NCBI GenBank assembly: GCA_963513935.1
Contig: OY740768.1
Span: 61,538,523 to 61,602,522 of the forward strand
DNA: 64,000 nucleotides
Origin: Aphrophora alni
Lineage: Eukaryota; Arthropoda; Insecta; Hemiptera; Aphrophoridae
Direction: 5' to 3'
Numbering within the stretch: position 1 is the first letter of the stretch; each line of letters starts with the position of its first letter. Below are positions 11,860-24,889 of the stretch, in pieces. The translations under genes and the position numbers were made by a program. The notes beneath the pieces were generated by a model. It was not told where the DNA came from, did not search any database, and was given only the letters and a program-made list of their open reading frames with translations.

Positions 11860-12705
11860 TTGTGAACACTGTATTTCAGAAATATTTAAATGAGGGATGT
11901 CCTTTTCGCGAGACCATTAAAATCGTTCTGCTATCGTAAACCTCGATAGTTTAAGAGGTGAAAGTATACGTTGTATGTGTTATAAAAGCGTACTGATAAT
12001 AAAGAAACTATGACAGTTTCAAAAATTTTATACCACCAATTGAACCGATTAAATAATTTGATTTGGACGTCAATGTTCACTATAATTACAAGCGACATCA
12101 GTGTGACAACTCAGTCGTCTCATTAATTTTGCGAATTAGGTTTTTGCCATGAGTCTTGATAACGGCAACAGTTCTTCACTTTCGTGTGATTTCTTCCCAC
12201 TGATCGATAAAATTAACCTACAGGTTGATACAAATAGAAGATAGCGAAAAGTATATTGTATCGAAACTTCTGACTATAATGTTTCCACTAAAAGCAAAAA
12301 ATAACTAAGGTTTTTAGTTTCTGCTACAGTCTTAACATGGGAGAGATAAATAAATAAATAATGAACTCTGTTCTCTCTTTAAGAACGACAAAGATCCAAA
12401 GACCAGGTTCTCCATACAATGACTTTAAGAAATTCACGATTTAAAATAAAAAAAACATATTAAGAAAATATAACTCGTTATGCAGAAACATGTAAAATAT
12501 TAAAAATTCTAAATTCAATGAGAAAAATGTTTTTATAACAATATTTTTATTACAAAAATGTACATGGTAATGAGAACAACTTTATATAACTATGCAATAT
12601 CTCGAATTTAATTTTGATAAATTTGTATCATAGAACCAACATTTAAAAGAAAGATTTTTCAATTTATTAATGTTTTAATGGAATTGTAACTGTTTACAGA
12701 ATAGC
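11860..12705 (+). repeat. End of Polinton-like relic, duplicated at 39860-40870
   Basis: From about 11860 (TATTTCAGAAATATTTAAATGAGGGATG) to 12705 the sequence matches 39860-40870 in unit 2. Unit 2 has about 110 bases more near 40215-40330. Since it directly follows the PLA2-like relic, the element was probably inserted before the locus duplicated and unit 2 later lost most of it. Short open stretches such as FDLDVNVHYNYKRHQC are visible but not assignable. No terminal inverted repeat was recognised. Confidence 0.65.
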
Positions 12706-13085
12706 GCGCAAATTGTGTGTTGCAACGCACCCCCCCCCCTCAGGTGATCTCCGCGATCCGCGGGACAGACACTCTGCAAGACCCTACCGGGACTCTACTA
12801 CTTTATTTTATTCATGAATTTTGCCACGACGAGGTAGAAAATGTTTTTTCCGATGCCTACCTTTCTAAGTCCCTGATAAGGCTCTTAATTTTATGTTACA
12901 CACAAGATCAAAATTATTTTCTTCAAATTTATGCTAACATATGAAATTTTTAAATATATTAAATTCAATTCTTATTCTATCTTACCTCTTTTAAACTTCA
13001 GACTCTTTCTCAAAGGGTGTGCCCTTTGGAGCTAATCAATTCATCAAATCAAAATTTGCTCTTTTAAATTTAAATTTACTACTTG

Positions 13086-13337
13086 TTTTTTTTTACCTTT
13101 AATGTAATAGCAGATATTTCTTGTTGAAACTCCATATTCAAGGATAAAATAAAGCAAAAGCTTAAAGTTTCAAATATTTAATAGTATAAATGAGCTACAA
13201 TTGTTTCGCCTTGCGGCATCGTCGGGCAACTAGCGAGCAACTTTGAGTTGCCCGACGATACCGCAAGGCGAAACAATTGTAGCTCATTTATACTATTAAA
13301 TATTTGAAACTTTAAGCTTTTGCTTTATTTTATCCTT
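13086..13337 (-). mobile_element. Retroposed hairpin-RNA-like insertion, 252 bp, with 9-bp target duplication
   Basis: Inserted into the family A arm; the equivalent arm at 59470-59490 lacks it. TACTACTTG flanks it at 13077-13085 and 13338-13346. Positions 13140-13231 and 13246-13337 are complementary over 92 nt with one mismatch, separated by a 14-nt loop. Beyond the stem are 54 bp running into nine T at 13086-13094. Read on the minus strand, the insertion starts at the hairpin and ends in oligo-A before the target duplication, which is the structure left by LINE-type reverse transcription of an RNA. The stem could give a long double-stranded hairpin suited to Dicer processing. A foldback MITE is an alternative, but the one-sided oligo-A argues for retroposition. 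Confidence 0.7.
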
Positions 13338-14024
13338 TACTACTTGTGAGCACTTACTTCTTCTTCTTTATTTGAATTTAAGAAATTATTTTATTAGGAT
13401 AGTTGCAATTAAGAATACAAGACAATGAATTTTTACAAATTTATTGAATTAGGCACAATTTAATTTTTATGTCAGAAAACTATGGATTTATTGAATAAAT
13501 CTCTTACAACAAGTTTTGTCGCCTTTTTCTTCAATTTACATTAAAAGTTTCTTCTTCAAACAACTTGAAAATTATTTATCCTACGTATTTCTAACAATAC
13601 TTAACCTAACAATATATATTCTTATTCTAACACATTTATTTTTCTTAACCCTTTTATTTTATTTTGTTCCAATTTGTTACTTGTTTTTATTTTAAAACTT
13701 GACTCGAATTAATTTTATTTGATATTCTTTAATTTATTTATTTAAAATTGACTTTATTTCTGACACTTTATGTTATTTTAAAATGTTATTATTGTTTTCT
13801 ATTATTTTAGGAATTTTGGACTTTTCTCAAGTGTAATAAAAAATTTTATTTATTAAAAAAGCTTGATTTATGCAGCACCTTGTTTTTGTGATTTGCGCAA
13901 GTCCGCTCGTCCTGATTCTGAGGATGGTTGTTGATCCTGAAGATTTTCTCTAGAGTTGTCTCCTTTCCTAGAATCTCCCAAGTCCTGTTCCCGTTGAATC
14001 CCCTTCCTGCTGAGATGACGACAA

Positions 14025-14294
14025 TTATTGGTTGGATATTTGCCGGAGTCCGTAGTCAAGATCTCTTCTATTAGCTGCTTTAGGATGTGGTGCTGTCTTC
14101 TTCAAAGACCGACCCTGCTGTTGGATATCGTTCTTAACCCAGAGAAGTACTGAACACTGACAAATAATGTTTACGACGATTTCCTCTTCAGACTTATTTA
14201 AAAGTGTGTGATCCTTCCTGGAGCTGGTACGAGACTGGTGATTTAACTTTCTGCAAGTCAACTCGTCGAAATTTGAGCTATTCAGGATAGCCAA
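14025..14294 (-). CDS. Family A ORF 2, conserved between arms, unknown function
   Basis: This 89-codon frame on the minus strand of the left A1 arm begins MAILNSSNFDELTCRKL and includes SEEEIVVNIICQCSVLLWVK. The same frame is open at 60199-60438 (79 codons) with only scattered changes. A shifted, diverged relative is at 62806-63099 on + (MATLKGLKFDELTFFKL). No known domain or catalytic motif is visible. Being shared by copies of a repeat, its openness may reflect recent common ancestry rather than protein function. Confidence 0.3.
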   Translation of the reverse strand: MAILNSSNFDELTCRKLNHQSRTSSRKDHTLLNKSEEEIVVNIICQCSVLLWVKNDIQQQGRSLKKTAPHPKAANRRDLDYGLRQISNQ

Positions 14295-14446
14295 CTCTTC
14301 TTATTTTTGTTCTTCTTTACTTTCGCGATTTATTTAAGTTTCTTTATTTTAGTTTAATTATTTATGAACTCCTTTTGGCTTATCCTTCCATTATTTGGCT
14401 ATCTCCACTACTTTAGATTCATTTTTCCTATTATTTTTAGTTAATT

Positions 14447-14809
14447 TTAGTTTAATTGTTTGTTGCTATTTTGTGCTCGGGTTGTCAATCTTCCCCTTCC
14501 TAGTGGCGAGAATCCCTCATGCGCGCAACCTTGAACACAAAACATGTCTGTTCCTGAAAATCTTGAATTTTGACTGTCGATTCCTTCAATTCTCTCGTTC
14601 GCTTCGTTCGATTTTCTTTTTGGTGATCTCATTTTGAAGCCCCTTTCTTCCTGGTGGTTTTCCAGCGTCATTCGAAACGATAAGACGTATATTTCTCCTT
14701 TTATGACGACTTGAATATCTCGTGGTTTTTTCGGATATACTTTTTGCGTTTTTTTAAAATTTTTAATTTTTCTTTTTGGATGTTGTTCTCTTGATGTTGA
14801 AAGTCCCAA
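14447..14809 (-). CDS. Family A ORF 1, conserved basic protein of unknown function
   Basis: This 120-codon frame is rich in Lys, Arg and Glu. Its core includes HQEERGFKMRSPKRKS and it ends SNKQLN. The same frame is open at 60595-60960 (121 codons) and 62289-62594 (101 codons). The A1 right arm carries a disrupted version near 16260-16560 that still reads KFENNQEERGFKM. Four arms therefore share it, with basic residues kept. Composition suggests a nucleic-acid-binding or disordered peptide, but no fold is recognised. It could also be an accident of purine-rich repeat sequence. Confidence 0.35.
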   Translation of the reverse strand: MGLSTSREQHPKRKIKNFKKTQKVYPKKPRDIQVVIKGEIYVLSFRMTLENHQEERGFKMRSPKRKSNEANERIEGIDSQNSRFSGTDMFCVQGCAHEGFSPLGRGRLTTRAQNSNKQLN

Positions 14810-15366
14810 AACTGCTTTCCTCTTCTTCCTTGCTTCATTTGATCACAAATTACGGCATTTTCTGCATGTTTGATTATTTATTTTTTTATTACTTTGTTGC
14901 CTTTAATTGAATTTTGGTTTCGAGTCTTATTTAATATTAATTTATCTTAGGATCATGTACTGTTATTATTAGATTTTTGGTTTTATTTATTTTAGGAGAG
15001 TTTTGCGTTTTATTACGTTTTATTTTAGCTATAACTTTTTTATTATTTATCTGACAAGTTTCTTTTATTATTATTTATTACTAGGTTTTTCTAGCACTAC
15101 ACGATGACATTATTTTGTTTTAGTTTTTGAACTTTGAAATTTTAACATGTGTTTAAATGGACTTTCTTCATGTTAAAACCGGAAAGTTGGACATTTCCTG
15201 TCCAAGCTATTTGACCTTGGCTCGGTTCAGCCCTGCTACGTTTAACTCTTAATGTATAATTTGAATAATGTTCTTAACTCCTATAGTTTTTGTTGGATTT
15301 TATTGAAATCTTGGATTTTGGTTATTTTCCAAAATTGTTTTCTTGCGAACGGTTCAATTAAACCGT

Positions 15367-15370
<4 letters not shown>

Positions 15371-15437
<67 letters not shown>
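15371..15437. repeat. (GT)n array at the centre of inverted pair A1
   Basis: A perfect GT dinucleotide run of 67 bp directly abuts the inner end of the left arm (AACCGTTGCA|GTGT). The right arm begins 280 bp later. Confidence 0.95.
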
Positions 15438-15440
<3 letters not shown>

Positions 15441-15469
15441 CTTATTATGGCCGATGTTTTTGCAAACTA

Positions 15470-15650
15470 TTTACTAATCAAAATATACTTTTACCAACCA
15501 AAATATACTTTTAGCAACCGATTTTCCAACCAAAATATTATGTTAGCAACCGATTTACCAACTAAAATATACTTTTAGCAACCGATTTACCAACCCAAAC
15601 ATCCAATCAGCAAGCGATATACCAACTGTCATGTTAGCAACCGATAATCT
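15470..15650. repeat. 32-bp minisatellite between the two A1 arms
   Basis: About five tandem units near 32 bp with a core like AAAATATACTTTTAGCAACC followed by GATTTACCAAC(C/T). The first unit is shortened and the last is diverged. The array fills the spacer between the (GT)n run and the right arm and is not present in the A2 pair, where only (CA)n separates the arms. Confidence 0.8.
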
Positions 15651-15717
15651 CCGGACTTTCTAAGATTTGCCCGCATTTACTTGCAGCCATTTTTGCAAGT
15701 ACAGACTTGTTGACTAT

Positions 15718-18026
15718 AGTTGAACCGTTCGCAAGGAACAATTTAGAAAATTGCAAAAATCCAAAATTTCAACAAAATCCAAAAAAAACTATAGAAGTTA
15801 GGAAAATAATTCAATTAGTACAGTAAGAGTTAAACGTAACAAGGCTAAACGGAGTCAAGGTCAGATTGTCTGAACAGGAAAGGACAGGCTTTCCGGTTAT
15901 GAAAAAGTCCCATTTAAACACATGTTAAAATATTGAAATTCAAAAATGAAAATAATAATAATGTCATCGTATAGAGCAAGTAAAACCTAATAATAAATGA
16001 TAATCAAATAAACTTGTAAAATAAATAATTAAAAAGTTATAGTAAAAGTAAAATGGAATAAAACGGAAACCTTTCTTAAACTAATGTAATTAAAAATCTA
16101 ATAATAACAGTATATGATCCTAAGACCAATAAATCATAAATAAGAATCAAAACAAAAATTTAATTAAACATAATAAAATGATAAGCTAATTAAAAACCAA
16201 ACATGCAGAAAGTGCCATAACTTGTGAACCAGAGATGCCAGGAAGAAGAGGGGAACTGTTTTGAGACTTTCAACATAAGAGGAACATTATTCAAAAAGAA
16301 AATTTTAAAATTTTCAAAAAACTCAAAAAGTAAATAATAAAAATTACGAAATCTTCAAGTCTTTATAACAGGAGAAATAAAGGTCGTATCGTTTCAAATA
16401 AAGTTTGAGAACAACCAGGAAGAAAGGGGCTTCAAAATGAGACCATCAAAAAGAAGATCTAACGAAGCGAATGAGAGTTATGATGAATTGAAGAAATCAA
16501 CAGTTTTCATGTACAGACATGAGCTTCAAGGTCGCGCGAAGATTGTCAGTTGCAACTAGTAAGGGGTAGCATACCAACTCGAGCACAAATTAACGATAAA
16601 CTTAAAAACTAAAATTAACTAAAATAAAAAAAACTTTCATCTTAAGCAGTGGAGATAAAGGCGTAATAGTTGGATAAGCCAAAAGGAGTTCGACAAAAAC
16701 TAAATTAACATCAGAAAACCGAAATAAATCGATATATAAAAGAAGAACAAAATTAGAAGAACTTGGCTATCCTGTATAGCACAAATTTTGACGAGCTGAT
16801 TTCCAGCAGGTCCGTTCGACAGTCTCGTACCAGCATCAAGGAAGATCGCACGCTTTTCGGTAAAGTCTGAAGAGGAATCGTTGATATAGAAAAAATTGTC
16901 AGTGTTCAGTACTTCTCAGGGTTAAAAACGATATCCAAAAGCAGGATCGGCCTTTGTTGAAGACAGCACTACATCCGGACTCAACTTACAGAAGACATCT
17001 TTAATACGGACTCCGGCAAATATCCAACCAATAATTGTCGTCATCACCGAATAAAGAAGATTCATCAAGGAACAGGACTTGTGAAGATTTTAGGAAGAAG
17101 ACAGCTCTGGTCAAGATCTTCAGGATCCACTACAATCTTAAACGAAGTATGAAAGGACATATGCAATCTACACAATCAAGGTACTGCATAAATCAAGCAT
17201 TTTAATAAATAAAATTTTTTATTAAAATTGAAAAAAATAGTCCAAAATTTAAACTTAATTAGAATCAAATAACAAATTTTAAATAAAGTAAATAAACAAA
17301 TTATTAAAGTCAATTAGAGTCATTATAAGAATTAATTTTAAATAAATAAAAGTAACAGATTCGTCAAAATAATAAAAAGGTTTAGATTAATAAGATTTCA
17401 TAGTATAAGAAAATAATTGTTTAGGTTAAGTGTTGTTATATTTACATAGGATAAGTGTTTTTCAATTTGTTTAGAGAGGAAGCTTTTATAATCAAATGTT
17501 AGAAAAAGGCGGCTATAAATTGTTGTAACAGATTTATTAAATAAATCTAGGAGTTTTCACATATTGATTGAAATTGTGCCTGATCGAAGAAATTTGTAAA
17601 ATCACCACTTTGTATTTTGTTTAATAACAATCCTACATAATTGAAATTCTAAATTCCAAACAATAATTTTAAAAAGAAGTAGTAAGTGCTCACAGAAAAA
17701 TGTTTTAATGGAGAAAGAGCAATTTTGATTTAATGAGTTAAATTAGCTCCAAAGGGCACACCTTTGAGAAAGAGTCTGGAGTAATAAGAACGTAAGGTAG
17801 CATAAGATAGTGAAATTGATATTTTTGATTTATATGATATGTTAGCATAAGATTTGATTGAAATAGTAGTGTTAGATCTTGTGTGAAACATTTAATTAAG
17901 AGCTTTATAAGGGATTTAAGTGTAGGCAACGAAGAAGCAAACTCTACCATAAAAAACGAGATCCCCGTAAAGTCTTGCAAAGCCCTCCATTTACCCAACT
18001 AACTATCTCTCTTGCGGGGGGTGCGT

Positions 18027-18031
<5 letters not shown>
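15718..18031 (+). mobile_element. Family A element, right arm of inverted pair A1
   Basis: This is an inverted copy of the left arm, about 2.31 kb, starting GTTGAACCGTTCGCAAGG and ending GGGGGGTGCGTTGCAG next to (TG)n. The first dozen bases of the inner end (CTGCAACGGTTTAA) are missing here. It is more diverged than the left arm: the ORF 1 equivalent (16260-16560) and ORF 2 equivalent (16750-17040) are broken by stops. The marker segment GAGCTCCAAAGGGCACACC near the outer end recurs in all four arms. With the left arm it forms a foldback structure of about 5.3 kb. Confidence 0.72.

Positions 18032-18068
<37 letters not shown>
18031..18068. repeat. (GT)n array at the outer end of A1
   Basis: A GT run of 38 bp abuts the outer end of the right arm (GCGTTGCA|GTGT). 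The left outer end of the pair has only TGTG (12715-12719). Confidence 0.9.
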
Positions 18069-18071
<3 letters not shown>

Positions 18072-18950
18072 TGAATGCATGTATGGATATATGTTTGTGT
18101 ATTCGTGATTCTGGTTGTGTGTATAGGTTAAAATAAGTATCCGTAAACTAAGTTAAAGTAGCACAATCTGCATTCCTATGAATATAAGTAACACAAAACG
18201 TTAAAAACTTTATGATTCTAATAGGGGCACTCTAATAAGGTAAACCTTTATATCCTTCACTGGTTACACTTGTGTCTTTTGTTAGATACTACTATGAATT
18301 AGCCTTAACTGTTCGCCAAAAACGGCACTAACTGACCTGATATAATTTATCATACGTTTGTATACAGTGCAAATTAACGCATTTAAACTATATCAGTTTA
18401 AATAAATTAAAAAATTCCACACAATTTATTATAATGTGTATTGATTCCTACATATTTGTATGCGAATAAATAATAATAAAACCAACTATAAGTTATCTAC
18501 TACCGGTATAATACCCATGTACTACTAAAAATAGCTATATAAAATATTGACAAATAAACGGTATAAAATAAATTGAATGTTTAAATTCTCAGCGTCCAAT
18601 ATTTTAAATAATTTGAACTTCATTACTTATTACAAAATCAGAAATTTGAAATACTTAGAAAAATTTAGTCAAATAAAAATAATATTATTTATGACATCGT
18701 GATCAGAATTGTAAGCATTTAATCAGTATATTTTAACTGAACATTCATTTCTTTAATGGTGTAAAAGTAGGTAATCTATCAGTGGAGTAAAAAATCTTCT
18801 TTAAACCTTTACAATTGTTATGTCCATTATTGCTCTAAAAGTGTTAGCGATCGGAAGGGATGTTCTTGTATTATGTAAAATTTCGTTTATTAAAATTGTG
18901 ACAGGTGTAATTAAAAATAAACTTCTAACAAGTATAAGATGCTAGAAGAA
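18069..18950. other. Intron DNA, nothing recognised
   Basis: AT-rich sequence with no coding, repeat or RNA signal I can support. It does not match unit 2 at the corresponding place, so the two copies have been rearranged here. Confidence 0.35.
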
Positions 18951-18965
18951 GAAATGTGTTAAGAG

Positions 18966-20030
18966 ATGACAAGAGACGGCGTTAAGAAAAGGCAAAAGGT
19001 ACAATGGTGGTCAACTGAAGTAAAAAATAGTTGGAAGGTAGCGTTCCAAACTGGTTTGCTATTGAACTGGGACAGATATCGGAATGTTAAAAGGCTATTC
19101 GAAAGGGAGTTGCGGAAGAGGAAAAGGGAATATTGGAGCACCTTTTGTCAAGATATAACTCTCAACCTGTTACTGTTAGTTTACGAAAGTGCTAGGCAAA
19201 GATATAACAGTCCGTAAAGAGATTATTAAATTTGCAAATAATTAGTATACTTCTGATTGGGAATATATGGCAGAGCAATTTCTGGAAACACATTTCAAGG
19301 TAGAATTGTGTCGGAGTATGAAATACATGAAGACATTCTTGTACGAGAGCAAGGGAAAAAGATCGTAATTGAAGAAATGGTTCCATGGCTGATTGGTGAA
19401 TTTTAGCCATACAAAAGAGCAGGAAGTGTTTAAGTTTTGTCCTGCAACGATCAAGAAGATAAGTGAAGTAATTATTGGACTGATACTAGGATCATTAGAG
19501 TTATTCTTATGCTAACTCACGTAACCTTGGCATGAAAACAGATTTTAATGTTTTGTTTTTGTTGCCAGAACCAGTTAAGGACTACTATAGTGACACTAAT
19601 GCTATTAGACCAATTAAACTTTTCTTCTGGAAAACTATAAAGAGTTATAGCGGATATCTGGATATAGCCAGCTATTTAGGTGTTGATTATCACATACGTA
19701 CATCCCAGGAAGTGCAAAAAGGACTGCTCTACATATCCTGATACGTAAGGTTGAGAAATCATCGAATCAGAAAGTATTTGTTCTAGGGTTAAGTTTTTTT
19801 GTAAAGTGTGCATTCAACAATGGAAAAAACTGATTACGCTTTAGGGGCACTAAAAGATATGAGTACTAAAAATTTTACATGCTGCATACAAAAGGCACAG
19901 GAGTGGTGTATCATGCAAGTTTCAAAACCTGATTTTAACAAAGGAAAAAGTAGAATAGCTCTGTTAAAATGGTTCTCCTCCTACATATACTGCCTATCTG
20001 CTAGGCAGAATCATATCAGATAAATGATAT
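18966..20030 (+). mobile_element. Jockey-like LINE relic (linker and reverse transcriptase fragments)
   Basis: Three + strand open pieces fit non-LTR retrotransposon ORF2 in order. 18966-19217 contains VQWWSTEVKN and an Arg/Lys-rich helix, like the P-W-W-x-x-E-[LV] linker between endonuclease and RT. 19532-19741 contains AIRPIKLFFWKTIKS, like the RPI-x-L-x-x-x-x-K-T-x-E motif of RT block 1. 19808-20023 contains YALGALKDMS, which resembles the xLDI motif, and QKAQEWCIMQVSKPDFNKGKS, which resembles the helix after the catalytic core (E-W-C...N-x-x-K). The YxDD box itself was not found. Each piece matches weakly; the order makes the call reasonable. It is clearly inactive. Confidence 0.5.
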
Positions 20031-21233
20031 GAGAAGCATATGCAGATAATGGTTATGGTTTGTATAGGGTGCGGTTATCTTAGTGTGGTCTGCAAGTTGT
20101 GGCCAGATGGCACGTAATGTAGTACAAGTGTGGTGTGGAGAGTAGGGTATCTCCGTCAATCAAAGTAAGGCTGATATAATTAGTCTTTGCAGACAAAAGG
20201 AAGGATGATGATATTAAACTTTCGATGTAATACTGGAGTAGACAGGACAGAAGTTGACACAGCATATCAAGTAACTGTGTATTTTACTTGATAGTTATCT
20301 TAGATGGAGCTACTGTACCAAAGCAACCAGAGCGCTATAGGAGTGCGGTGAGACCAGGTCTTTAGCTGGGGAGTGAAACAAAGGAGGTGTTTCCATTACT
20401 GATTCTCTGAGTTTTGACAAAAGGATAGGTAGCTTTGAGAAGTGGTAGTATTTAATTAGGGTATTGTTTTCTCGATGATTCGGCGCGTAAAAAGAGCCCA
20501 TGAGGCCTAATTATTGGAATGCATCACTAACTACGGCCTCACCAATGTAAAATATAATATAATAAAATACCATTTTAAAGTCCAAACATTGTGAAACTTC
20601 TCTCAACATTTGAAAAGTTTCACATTGACAAAAAATAAAGAGGATATTACCTAAGATTATATAAAAAATTCTAATACACATTTCCAATGTCCCTACTTTC
20701 ACCCAATTCCTAATTTACGAATGTAAATGATATTAAATAGCATTAAAATGAATGGATAACAGACCATGTATGCAAAATTAAGAGGAATTTTCTTTTCTCT
20801 CGTTTCCTGCTTAACCATAAATATAAAACTTTATATTCCGTAGAGTATGCTTTTTATTTGAAATTGAAATGTGAAGACTATATTATATAGTTTTTTATTG
20901 GTGTTATATTTTTTATTATATGGAAAGGTACAGTTCTTGCTATTTTTGGTCTTCAACTTGTAACGTGACATTATAACTTTATAAGCTGAACAGCTTGGCT
21001 ACAATATTCTGTTTTAATGAATACAAAATAAATTTTCCTTAAAAATTACCCAATGTTAATTTTTCTGGCAGGTTTTGGAAACACGTGGTTTCTATTCGAC
21101 TTCAAATATATATGGTAAACACTTAAACCAGATTTGAAGTTTGCTTTTATTTGATATTTCTTTTGTATTACTAGATATAGTTTTGTTTTTTATTTATTAT
21201 AAATGGCCTAACTATCTTAATTTTCAATTTCAG
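20031..21233. other. Intron 1 end, partly duplicated
   Basis: No gene was seen from 20031 to about 20960. From about 20965 (ACTTTATAAGCTGAACAGCTTGG) to the exon 2 acceptor the sequence matches 41253-41505 in unit 2, so the duplication picks up again here. The acceptor is TTTTCAATTTCAG|AGC at 21233/21234. Confidence 0.6.
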
Positions 21234-21511
21234 AGCATAAAGACAAACGCTACATATACACATACAAGTACGGAAGCTTGCGGATCCACTTTATTAAGTC
21301 CAACACATGCCATGAGTGCAGCACATTGTGTCAGGAATTGTGATTGTGGTGCATATACTGACGACAAAGACTGTCGAAATTGTGAATTCTCGGATGTAAA
21401 TGACTTTACATTATATGCCGGAAGTACTGTCGCCAATTATTCTTTAATGAGATCAAAGTTAATAAAAATTTATATTCATCCAGAACACAAATTTGTAGAT
21501 AAAAAACACAA
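21234..21511 (+). CDS. Serine protease exon 2, upstream copy: catalytic histidine and Cys-rich loop
   Basis: This 278-bp exon has phase 0 in and phase 2 out, the same length as its paralogue at 41506-41783. It encodes EACGSTLLSPTHAMSAAHC, with the catalytic His57 in SAAHC and its partner Cys42. An insertion follows directly with four further cysteines (RNCDCG...DCRNC), then DVNDFTLYAGS and an NYS glycosylation sequon. The donor is CACAA|GTAAGT, with A instead of the G of unit 2 at the last exon base. It differs from the second copy at 20 of 92 whole codons, mostly before the His and in the Cys loop. No stop interrupts it. Without an exon 3 of its own it lacks Asp102 and Ser195, unless it splices to 47992. 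Confidence 0.85.
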
Positions 21512-21761
21512 GTAAGTATCAAATAAATTCATCAAAGTATTGTAAATATTGCAATTTTGAGATTAGTAAATAATTATAATAAATCAAAACAAAATATTTA
21601 TATTTTTAAGAAAGTACGAAAAGGAATTATTTATACATTGTTATTAGAAAAATTAATACATTTAATATTACGTAAGGAAAATGGAGAATAAAAGAGTTGT
21701 GAGAACTAAATAATAATATTATGAAAAAATTATTCACATCCAGGAATACTTACATACAGGG

Positions 21762-21763
<2 letters not shown>

Positions 21764-21842
<79 letters not shown>
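21764..21842. repeat. (AT)n(GT)n microsatellite split by family B element
   Basis: An AT run to 21804 is followed by a GT run to about 21842. At the matching place in unit 2 (42059-42127) AT passes into GT and then straight into the shared flank GTGAAGAGAGG.AGATAGAGAAGAA. In unit 1 that flank is found after a second TG array at 24754, so the element at 21843-24630 lies inside one original array. Confidence 0.9.
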
Positions 21843-24756
<2,914 letters not shown>

Positions 24757-24889
24757 GAGAGGGATATAGAGAAGAACATGAAATACTTATTAATCCTTAT
24801 TATAATACATGATATACTTATTATTAGATGATTATAATTTCGAGAAAAACTAGTAGGTATAAAGCCATACATACTCCAATAATTGACAT

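Larger units (their letters stand above)
12720..15370 (-). mobile_element. Family A element, left arm of inverted pair A1
   Basis: This arm is almost the mirror image of the arm at 15718-18031 and matches 59125-61521 along its whole length. It is about 2.65 kb, or about 2.40 kb without a 252-bp insertion at 13086-13337, agreeing with the 2397 bp of the other left arm. The outer end is TTGCAACGCACCCCCC next to TGTG. The inner end is GGTTCAATTAAACCGTTGCA next to (GT)n, so both ends close with a TTGCAACG/CGTTGCA(G) short inverted repeat. On the minus strand it carries two open frames (14025-14294 and 14447-14809) that recur in other arms. No transposase, RT or integrase is visible, so it must depend on enzymes from elsewhere. 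Confidence 0.75.

Noticed and set aside
13086..13337. Ordinary foldback MITE
   Set aside because: The inverted repeat does not reach the target duplication on the left; a 54-nt non-paired tail ending in oligo-A lies between, which suits retroposition better. Not fully excluded.
15252..15578. ORF dominated by Val-Cys repeats
   Set aside because: It is the (GT)n array read in frame. The same applies to the Val-Cys/His-Thr ORFs at 24393-24959, 24516-24831, 37003-37334, 58932-59270 and 61402-61909.
15470..15650. CRISPR-like 32-bp repeats
   Set aside because: Tandem minisatellite without spacers between two transposon arms.
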